Under the pieces are notes generated by a model that saw only the letters and a program-made list of their open reading frames with translations, searched no databases and was not told where the DNA came from. DNA of 64,000 nt from Epiperipatus broadwayi (Eukaryota > Onychophora > Udeonychophora > Euonychophora > Peripatidae), in NCBI GenBank assembly GCA_028023455.1, contig JAQFVV010006337.1:1851001-1915000 (forward strand), in the 5' to 3' direction. How positions within the stretch are numbered: the first letter of the stretch is position 1; each line of letters begins with the position of its first letter. Both the position numbers and the translations under genes were made by a program. Shown piece by piece: positions 57,385 to 64,000 of this stretch.

Positions 57385-58548
57385 TGTACCAACATTGTGT
57401 TGACACATAATAATTTTGTTTAAAAAAATTATTAAAATAAAAATCTTTCATCAAAGAAAACATAAGATTAAAAGTCTAAAGGTTTTATAAAAGAAGTAAA
57501 GAGTTTTTTTCTTATTATTATTAATTGAAATATAAGTTAAAAGTTTAAAAACATAAATCTCTTTTATTTAAGTTAAAGAAAGAAAAAAAAGTTCATCTTA
57601 AAACTAAATAGTGAATGGATCTCAAATTATATATGTGTGTGCGACTATAAATATAATGTATGCATATTAAATATTAAAAAATAAATGAAAGTTAAAAAAT
57701 TAAAAAACACACAGCAATGGCTACTAAATAAAAATATAAAAACAACACATTTGCATGGCTACTAGTTAAAGGATCTCCAAAAACACATAATTAAAAGATT
57801 ATCAAAGGAATTTTGAAAACAGATATATAGCTGGAGGATATCAAAATGACCACGTCGTATGTATAAATAGTCAATTTTTTATCAGACAGTTAGTTGCGTT
57901 TGAGATAACAGTTCAGTACAATCTATCAGTGAGTTATATCATTCAGCTTATTATATTTCCAGAATCAAGAATGCAGTGTTAAAACCTCAAAAAATATATG
58001 ACTTTCCCCAGCCTGAAGTCCAATGAAAACAGCCAACCTACCCAATAAAAGTGATGCCTGCATAACAACCTGAAGCGACTCAATATTTAGTTGTCTTAAA
58101 GAAAATGGCTCGGAATAATCAGCATCAAATCGCCACAAGAAAACTTCAAATCTAACTGGTTAGAAATACTTCATTAGAAGCAGCAACCAGCAAGAAGTAT
58201 CCATGTTCAAAATCCTAGGTAATAACATTTTTCTTATTTGTAAAGTAGCCATCACATTCATAAAGCTCCAAGAGTCAAGTTTAAGAACTCTATAGCATAC
58301 ATAGACGAACTATTAATATGTGTGTTTAAAATGGGTGTATTCATGCATTAGTATATTGATTTCATTGCATTTTAAATTTCAAATATTATTTAATGCTTTC
58401 TCATAAGATATTATAGTGTGTAAATTATAAATGTGTGTGTGTTATATTAGTTAAATAAGATTATAAATGTATTATAAAATAAAATTGAAAACCAGTTAAA
58501 CCAAGCTAACCATGCAAGTAAGATCTTCAACGGAATGAACCTGGTACA
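57385..58548 (+). repeat. Left LTR (with about 400-bp deletion)
   Basis: TGTACC...GGTACA, 1164 bp. Relative to the right LTR and to the solo LTR at 28162-29898 it lacks the segment equivalent to about 62490-62880, the part with GACAAGTAGCTGAGCTACT-type sequence. Since both other copies have it, this is a deletion here. Confidence 0.9.
57862..57869 (+). promoter_or_regulatory. TATA box of left LTR
   Basis: TATAAATA at the position conserved in all three LTRs; the probable start of the genomic transcript lies 25-35 bases downstream, near ACAGTTAGTTGCG. Confidence 0.6.
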
Positions 58549-58550
58549 AA

Positions 58551-58572
58551 TGGTTTCTCCCAACATTGGGGC
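58551..58572 (+). promoter_or_regulatory. Possible primer-binding site
   Basis: Two bases after the left LTR the sequence reads TGGTTTCTCC then CAACATTGGGGC. It begins with TGG and its second half resembles the CCCAAC-x-TGGGGC part of lysine-tRNA primer sites of some retroelements, with three extra bases. Tentative. Confidence 0.35.
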
Positions 58573-58773
58573 TGGACCTAAGAAACAATAGTAATTAAAT
58601 ACTTTGTCTCTTGGTTGAAATTTTTTTTAAGAAAGCTAAATTACGTATTGTAAAGTAGTTTAATTTTAAAAAAAAAGAATTGACCGAAAAATTTTTCTTT
58701 AAATGAAAAGAGATTTTGACATTTATGCTATTTAAAATAAATTATTCTTTTAAATTAAAGACAGTTAGATATT

Positions 58774-59551
58774 TTGGGTGGAGTTATGGCATTAAGAATG
58801 GGTAGAGAAAAAGGACAAGGGGGTGGAGTTGGTCGTATGTTCCATTTTAATAAGAAAATAATAAACAGTTTGTACTTAAATATTGTTTTAAAAATGGAAA
58901 AAGAGAAAGAAATATCTGAGATGCAGATGTTGATGAAAATGATGATAAAAATGATGAAAAAATACAAGAGTTTCAAGCAGAATTGAGGGAAGGATTGCAA
59001 GAAATCAAGCAAAACCAGCTAGAACTGAAAGCAGAATTGAAGGGAGAAATTAGGGAACTAAGAGTGGAAATAAAAGGTGAAATTACAGGAAAGGTAGAAA
59101 AAAATCAAGAGATCATAGAGCTAGATATAATTAAAGCAAGTCAGGAGTTGAGGTGATAAAAGACATGAAAATTGAATTAGAATCAGATAGTGTTGCAACA
59201 AATAAAGTAGGAACTAATGTAGACCAAGAAATAGAAGAGAGACATAAGATCAAGATAGAAAATAGTGCAGAAAAGTTTTCACAAAAATTTAAAAAGGTTA
59301 AAGTAAAAGTTCATGTTCGTTTTAAACGGAGATTTAAAACAAAAAGAAAGTGTAGGAAAAAATATTCTCAGTTTGAAGTAATTCGGAGTTTGTCTAGATA
59401 TAAAAGTTTTCTAATTTACGAGGCAGAAAATAGGATGGAGCATGAAAGAGATAAAGTAATAAATTATAAGCGAGGGATAGACAAGAGGGGAAAGTTACTT
59501 TATATTACAGAGGTAGTAAGTAGAAAGAAAGAACCACCTGACAAAGTTTAA
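58774..59551 (+). pseudogene. Gag-like coiled-coil and basic protein of the LTR element (broken)
   Basis: Three plus-strand pieces follow one another: 58774-58986 (MEKEKEISEMQMLMKMMIKM), then in a shifted frame a heptad-rich segment to about 59155 (EIKQNQLELKAELKGEIREL), then 59153-59551 (132 residues), which is strongly basic (VKVHVRFKRRFKTKRKCRKK). A coiled coil followed by a basic, presumably RNA-binding, tail in the first ORF position of an LTR element suggests a Gag-type structural protein. No zinc knuckle or major homology region is visible, so the assignment is by position and composition. Confidence 0.45.
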
Positions 59552-60107
59552 AAGTTAGTAATTGAGCGGAATATAAAAGTAAACGGAAATAATAAGGACC
59601 GGAAATGGACTTATGAGTAAAATAATTATTTTGACGTAGGTAATAAATCTGAATCAGAATGTCGCTAGTTAAAATTAAAAGTTAAGTTAAAATGAGGAGT
59701 TGTTTACATAAAATAATAATAACAGAGGCTTCATAAAATAAAAGATTTTTTTCCAGTCACGCACATAGTAAAAAGAAATGTTCGTAAATAAATAGGTCAA
59801 ATTAATGATTTAAAGGTAAGGTTTGTAGGATTAAATAAATGAATAAAATAACGGAAATACATAGAATAAAATCAAGTTAGTCAAATAAGTATTTGTATAA
59901 TAATGAAGAGCAATAAAATAAAACAGTTTTCTGAGTACACGCATGTTAATATAAGAAGATAAACAAATGGTTTAAAAGTAATACTGTAATATAAATAAAT
60001 ATGTTAAAGTAATAAAACAATGAGGATTGCCAATTCCTCTACAAGCTTTGTGTTAAATGCTTAGCCAGAGCCAGCACTTAAAATATCTGTCAGGAACCCC
60101 TCCCCAA

Positions 60108-60150
60108 ACCCCTGACCATGGTTTCGTGCTTTGGCACTCCTCAGAGAAGT
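60108..60150 (-). ncRNA. Hammerhead ribozyme, canonical core (family A)
   Basis: The minus strand carries, in order: stem I strand ACUUCU; CUGAGGA; stem II GUGC-CAAA-GCAC (four perfect pairs with the conserved G10.1-C11.1); GAAA; stem III ACC-AU-GGU; the cleavage base C (GUC triplet); and stem I strand AGGGGU. Stem I has six consecutive pairs (two G-U wobbles). All invariant core bases (C3, U4, G5, A6, G8, A9, G12, A13, A14) and A15.1-U16.1 are present. This is a type I hammerhead with a very short stem III, the form found in retrozymes and PLEs. Cleavage should occur after the base opposite 60114. Confidence 0.9.
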
Positions 60151-60527
60151 GTCAGGGTAGGTTCAGACACTAGATCTAAAAATACCAACCCAAAGCCAGC
60201 ATTTAACTAAAAGTTATCTATTGAGTGGAAAATCCTCAATGTTTTATAATGTACAAGCTTAAGAGATAGGGCCATGTGATCTATGACTCTTATTTTGACT
60301 ATTTATAGTCTCTGCCATAAGTCTTATACAATTTTTATATTGCTAAGACAACTACTATATGGTATGGCTGAAGATCTATCAACCCCATATAACTATTTGA
60401 GATGTATAGCTAGGTTTGAAGACATGTAGATGTCTGAAAATTTCAGATTTTCAACTCAATAGATAACTTTTAGTTGAATGCTGGCTTTGTGTTGGTATTT
60501 TTAGATCTAGTGTCTGACCTACCTGAT

Positions 60528-60570
60528 ACCTCTCTGAGGAGTGCCAAAGCATGAAACCATGGTCAGTGGT
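60528..60570 (+). ncRNA. Hammerhead ribozyme, second copy (family A)
   Basis: CUGAGGA at 60534-60540, stem II GUGC-CAAA-GCAU (closing G-U), GAAA, ACC-AU-GGU and C at 60564. Stem I ACCUCU/AGUGGU has five pairs and one U-U mismatch. Compared with the minus copy, the fourth stem I pair is C-G instead of U-G, so pairing is maintained despite sequence change. Core intact. Confidence 0.85.
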
Positions 60571-61417
60571 TTGGGGAGGGGTTCCTGACAGATATTTTAA
60601 GTGCTGGTTCTGGTTAAGCATTCAACACAAAGCTTGTAGAGGAATTGACAATCCTCATTGTTTTATAACTTACAAGCTTAAGAGATAGGGTCATGTGATC
60701 TATGACTCTTATTTTGACTATGTTAAAGTAATGTTCATGTGAATTTTAAAAATAATAATATTGTAAGATTAGGTTAATATAAATAATTATGTAAAATAAT
60801 GTTTGTAATGGTTCAGGGGAATTTAAAAATAATATTGTAATGTTCATAAATAAAAAATAAGTTTTAGATAAGGATAAGTTAAAGCTGTTGGTTGGATAAA
60901 ATTTAGTACCCCTAACGGACTTATCAGGGATCATTCCTCTTTTAAAATGCACACTGGGAACAACCAGAGTAAGTCGTAAGTCAATTTCCAGGAGAGAATT
61001 CCCATATCTCGTACTTCGTTTTCAAAGCATAAGACGAAATGGACTGTTGATGAATCCTGCCATTCGCAGCAACCTTTTCTTTATCAAAGTCTGGTCAAGA
61101 GAATCGGCACCTGAAGCTTCAGTTTTCATAAGTCAGTATAAGCCAGCGAATCTGCATCCGCCTCATCTCCAAAGATCTCTATGCCACAAATTTAGTTTGT
61201 CTTCATGGTCATTATCCAGGACTAAGACCATTGTAAGCAATGTTGCCAGCATTGAAAGAAATAAAGTATAATTGAAGATTGCCCTTAGCATGTAAAGTAA
61301 AAGATATTAAAAAGCAAACTTAGAAAATAATAAATTATTTAGAATTAAGAATTAAAGTTATCAGAGATAAAATGGTCAAAAATGACGCATTTTACTCTCA
61401 AATGGAGGGCAGTGTAA

Positions 61418-62984
61418 TGTACCAAAATTGTGTTGGCACATAATAATTTCGTTTAAAAAAAATTATTAAAATAAAAATCTTTCGTCAAAGAAAACGTAAG
61501 ATTAAAAGTCTAAAGGTTTTATAAAAGAAGTAAAGAGTTTTTTTCTTATTATTATTAAATGAAATATAAGTTAAAAGTTTAAAAATATAAATCTCTTTTA
61601 TTTAAGTTAAAGAAGAAAAAAAATTCATCTTAAAACTAAATAGTGAATGGATCTCAAATTATATAAGTGTGTGCGACTGTAAATATAATGTATGCATATT
61701 AAATATTAAAAAATAAATGAAAGTTAAAAAATTAAAAAACACACAGCGATGGCTACTAAATAAAAATATAAAAACAACATGTTTGCATGGCTACTAATTA
61801 AACGATCTCCAAAAACACGTAATTAAAAGATTATCAAAGGAATTTTGACAACAGATATATAGCTGGGGGATATCAAAATGACCACGTTGTATGTATAAAT
61901 AGTCAATTTTTTACTAGACAGTTAGTTGCATTTGAGATAACAGTTCAGTACAATCTATCAGTGAGTTATATCATTCAGCTTATTATATATCCAGAATCAA
62001 GAATGCAGTGTTAAAACCTCGGAAAACATACAACTTTCTCCAGCCTGAAGTCTGATGAAAACAGCCAACCTACCTGATAAAAGTGATGCCTGCATAACAA
62101 CCTGAAGCCACTCAATATCTAGTTGTCTTAAAGAAAATGCCTCAAAATAATCAGCATCAAATCTCCACAAAAAAACTTCAAATCTAATTGGTTAGAAATA
62201 CTTCATTAGAAGCAGCAAACAACAAGAAGTATCCACGTTCAAAATACTAGGTAATAACATTTTTCTTATTTCTAAAGTAGCCATCACATTTGTAAAGCTC
62301 CAAGAGTCAAGTTTAAGAACTCTATAGCATACATAGACTAACTATTAATATGTGTGTTTAAAATGTTGTGTGTATTCATGCATTAGTATATTGATTTCAT
62401 TGTATTTTAAATTTCAAATATTATTTAATGCTTTTTCATAAGATACTATAGCGTGTAAATTATAAATGTGCATGTGTTATATTAGTTAAATAAGATATTT
62501 AAAATTAGGTTAATGAATGTTAATTAAAATAAATTGTCTTTTAAACTAAAACTTTATTTTGTCGGTCAATTCTTTTGCCACTATTTAAGTGAAACTATAA
62601 TTTGTTATTGATTACAAGTAGCTGAGCTACTCGTGGGTATATCTTGGGTGTTGAATTAGTGGCTATTGTTCAAAGTGCATTATTTATCCTCTGGATAAGT
62701 AACTGGCACCCATGTTTATACAAAACAAAAAAGTGCTTTGAATGTGGTGTTGAATTCAACAGTCGAGAAGAAATTATGTCCTGGAAAGGTAATGTTAGTT
62801 ATATATTTTATAGCTATCATTTGGACATACATACTCTCTGAGTATGTTCTTCTCTGCCTAAGGGACCGGTTCATTCATGTAATATTTATAATATGAGATT
62901 ATAGATTTATTATAAATAAGTTAAAAATCAGCTAAACCAAATTTGCAAACTAAGTAAGATCTCCAACGGAATAAACCCGGTACA
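61418..62984 (+). repeat. Right LTR
   Basis: TGTACC...GGTACA, 1567 bp, with TATA box TATAAATA at 61894-61901. It preserves the block missing from the left LTR. Compared with the solo LTR it shows scattered substitutions and the single-copy form of the 66-bp repeat. Confidence 0.9.
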
Positions 62985-63600
62985 ATATAGAACAAACTCT
63001 TATGACAAATGGTTATCCATCAGCTTTTATTAAGAAAATTTTAAATAGACAAAAAGAACCATCAAGAGAAAAGACAATCATTGGTACTGTAGTGTACCTA
63101 TACATTCCAAAAATAGCAGACAAATTAAGGAAAATTTGTAATCAGTAAACCCTCAGAACAGCTTTCCAGAGCCATACCACCCTATGAGGAATTCTAACAT
63201 CTACAAAGCCTAAACTTGAAATGATGAAAAAGAAAAACTGCATCTATGAAATACTATGTGAATGTGAAAGAACATATATTGGTGAGACCAGGTGTCCCAT
63301 TGAAAAGCACTTGCAAAAACACAAACTGATGATTAGAAGAGGAAAAACAGATGTGTCTAAGATAGCAGAACATATATGTGCCAATGAACATATGTTCAAT
63401 TGGAAAAATACAAAAATATTGGATGATAGAGAAGAAAAGATACAAAGAAGAAAATTTTAAAAAGCTGCTCACATGACAATGGCAAAAAATCTCATAAGCC
63501 AACCTAGTGTGACTATATATAATGTATGGAAACCACTAATCAACTTTGCTCTTAGGAAAAAGTGGAGAAATCAGGAGGAACCTCATAAATAAGTATATGA
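62985..63600 (+). pseudogene. PLE GIY-YIG endonuclease (second half of split element)
   Basis: Continues the PLE frame after the LTR insertion: GYPSAFIKKI-like linker, then from 63221 KKNCIYEILCECERTYIGET, KTDVSKIAEHICANEHMFNW, KNTKILDDREEKIQRRKF and WKPLINFALRKK. CIY...YIGET is the catalytic GIY-YIG module of PLEs, which contributes the target nick. A stop after QRRKF (63459) and shifts near 63200 break it. The ending WKPLINFAL is shared with 43523-44060. Confidence 0.85.
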
Positions 63601-63626
63601 AATTTCTACTTACTGTTGTTTTGGCA

Positions 63627-63700
63627 GGATGGCTCAGTTGGTTAGAGCATTACCTTAAAATTCAATAATCAAGAATTTAAGGACCCAGGTTCGAATCCCA
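63627..63700 (+). other. tRNA-like head with perfect Pol III boxes
   Basis: Box A TGGCTCAGTTGG (63630-63641) and box B GGTTCGAATCC (63688-63698) fit the Pol III consensus. The D-arm-like GTTAGAGC follows box A. The anticodon region (TTACCTTAAAATTC...) does not make a normal 7-base loop, and there is no acceptor-stem pairing, so this is a tRNA-derived promoter module and not a tRNA gene. Confidence 0.75.
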
Positions 63701-63729
63701 TGCTAGTACTGTCACTAGTCAGGGCAGCA

Positions 63730-63775
63730 AAACCTGAAGAAGAGAGGAGAATAATACCTCTCAAAACTTTGTGCA
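63730..63775 (+). ncRNA. Hammerhead-like remnant of PLE terminal repeat
   Basis: CTGAAGA (63738-63744) matches the C-U-G-A-N-G-A box. GAGAGG and CCTCTC make a 6-bp stem II after one unpaired A, and AAAAC replaces GAAAC. Other copies keep CTCGAAAC. A plausible stem III/cleavage triplet and stem I could not be formed, so activity is doubtful. Confidence 0.45.
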
Positions 63776-64000
63776 TATACTAATGTGTTTGATGTGCTAT
63801 TACTAACAGCAGAATGTATTTGGAATATTTAAATAAAGTTACATTTTTCTAAAGACATTCAATACACATATTAGATGGTGGGAATAGTCCAATATAAAAA
63901 TACAAATTTGTTAAACATGTTTCTGCTGCATTACCAGAGCTGAAATAAAAGTACCTGATAATAAATGATTCATTGTTATTGTTTTTACTAACATTTCTTC

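Larger units (their letters stand above)
60014..60718. mobile_element. Retrozyme-like hammerhead repeat, family A
   Basis: A 705-bp insertion flanked by perfect 14-bp duplications TATGTTAAAGTAAT (60000-60013 and 60719-60732). The left 213 bp (60014-60226) are in minus orientation. The right 492 bp (60227-60718) are in plus orientation and contain 1.17 monomers: ATCCTCAWTGTTTTATAA starts at 60232 and 60651, a 419-bp period. One hammerhead lies in each arm. No open frame, poly(A) or LTR is present. It splits the internal region of the LTR element and is therefore the youngest layer of the nest. The architecture matches family B although the sequences are unrelated outside the ribozyme. Confidence 0.92.
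57385..62984 (+). mobile_element. Non-autonomous LTR retrotransposon inserted in the PLE
   Basis: Begins TGTACC, ends GGTACA and is flanked by ATAT on both sides (57381-57384 and 62985-62988). LTRs are 57385-58548 and 61418-62984. The internal region (58549-61417) contains a coiled-coil gag-like frame and a basic frame but no protease, RT, RNase H or integrase, and is further enlarged by the 705-bp hammerhead repeat. Without that insertion the internal part is only about 2.2 kb. The element presumably used enzymes from an autonomous Gypsy-type relative. A purine-rich tract AAATGGAGGGCAG precedes the right LTR. Confidence 0.9.
55303..63910 (+). mobile_element. Penelope-like element, plus strand, split by an LTR retrotransposon
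   Basis: Left terminal repeat 55303-55620, coding region 55656-57384 and 62985-63600, right terminal repeat 63622-63910. The two coding halves abut exactly when the 57385-62984 insertion and one ATAT duplication are removed: GATCTATAT before and ATATAGAACAAACTC after correspond to the uninterrupted AGATCTTCATAGAACAAACT-type sequence of the minus PLE near 53915. The full element is about 3 kb, normal for a PLE. Both copies of the terminal repeat carry the tRNA-like head. Confidence 0.88.
63622..63910 (+). repeat. Right terminal repeat (pLTR) of the PLE
   Basis: Order: GGCAGGATGGCTCAGTTGG head, box B, CTGAAGAAG core-like box (63738-63746), GAGAGG...CCTCTCAAAAC stem, GTGCATATACTAATGTG, GCTATTACTAACAG and the TCTAAAGACATTCAATACAC ... 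AATAGTCCAATATAAAAATA end. The same order is seen at 55303-55620, 52985-53335 (minus), 10815-11035 and, without head, at 43870-44060. Confidence 0.8.

Noticed and set aside
63627-63700. Functional tRNA gene
   Set aside because: Boxes A and B are good, but the acceptor stem does not pair and the anticodon arm is abnormal; the same sequence repeats at every PLE terminus.

Overview
The window is AT-rich animal genomic DNA with almost no host coding sequence and a very dense, nested load of retroelements. Its eukaryotic nature rests on a spliced exon with a GT donor and AG acceptor (8545-8683, minus, recognised as part of PAN3), several non-LTR and LTR retrotransposons, Penelope-like elements (PLEs), tRNA-derived short repeats and long (AAT)n/(TA)n/(GAT)n microsatellites. 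The lineage cannot be fixed from this sequence. An invertebrate is likely, and a lophotrochozoan such as a mollusc is a guess.

Layout. 1-8 kb: an old LINE with a YxDD-type reverse transcriptase (minus strand), then a 3' fragment of the same family on plus. 8.5 kb: PAN3 exon. 8.7-11 kb: intron-like DNA and an inverted pair of tRNA-headed PLE-terminal repeats. 11.2-19.1 kb: a second LINE copy carrying six short tandem duplications and interrupted by a hammerhead-bearing repeat at 12874-13473. 19.3-23.3 kb: a LINE fragment and a Jockey/CR1-like LINE between GAT/AAT microsatellites. 23.3-28 kb: noncoding DNA with a GC-rich orphan reading frame. 28.16-29.90 kb: solo LTR. 32.0-33.0 kb: a second hammerhead repeat. 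35.2-37.1 kb: the best preserved LINE fragment. 37.5-39.3 kb: T-rich tandem array. 43.5-50 kb: PLE fragments and a decayed Ty3/Gypsy element with a SINE in its right LTR. 53-63.9 kb: a minus-strand PLE followed by a plus-strand PLE. The latter is split by a non-autonomous LTR element (57385-62984), which is itself split by a third hammerhead repeat (60014-60718).

The main result is three insertions from two unrelated repeat families (A, 419-nt period; B, 456-nt period). They have retrozyme-like architecture: a hammerhead self-cleaving ribozyme motif in each monomer, more than one monomer in direct order or a partial copy, a reversed partial copy forming an inverted repeat, and target site duplications of about 14 bp. 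Family A contains a hammerhead with every conserved core base, a perfect 4-bp stem II, a minimal stem III and a 6-bp stem I. The neighbouring PLE termini combine a tRNA-like Pol III promoter with a degraded hammerhead-like core. This suggests PLE machinery as the possible mobiliser of the ribozyme repeats. That link is inference.

Few genes work together here. PAN3 is the only recognised host gene, and the rest is a record of transposition, nesting and decay. Most element reading frames carry frameshifts and stops, so coordinates of decayed elements are approximate.
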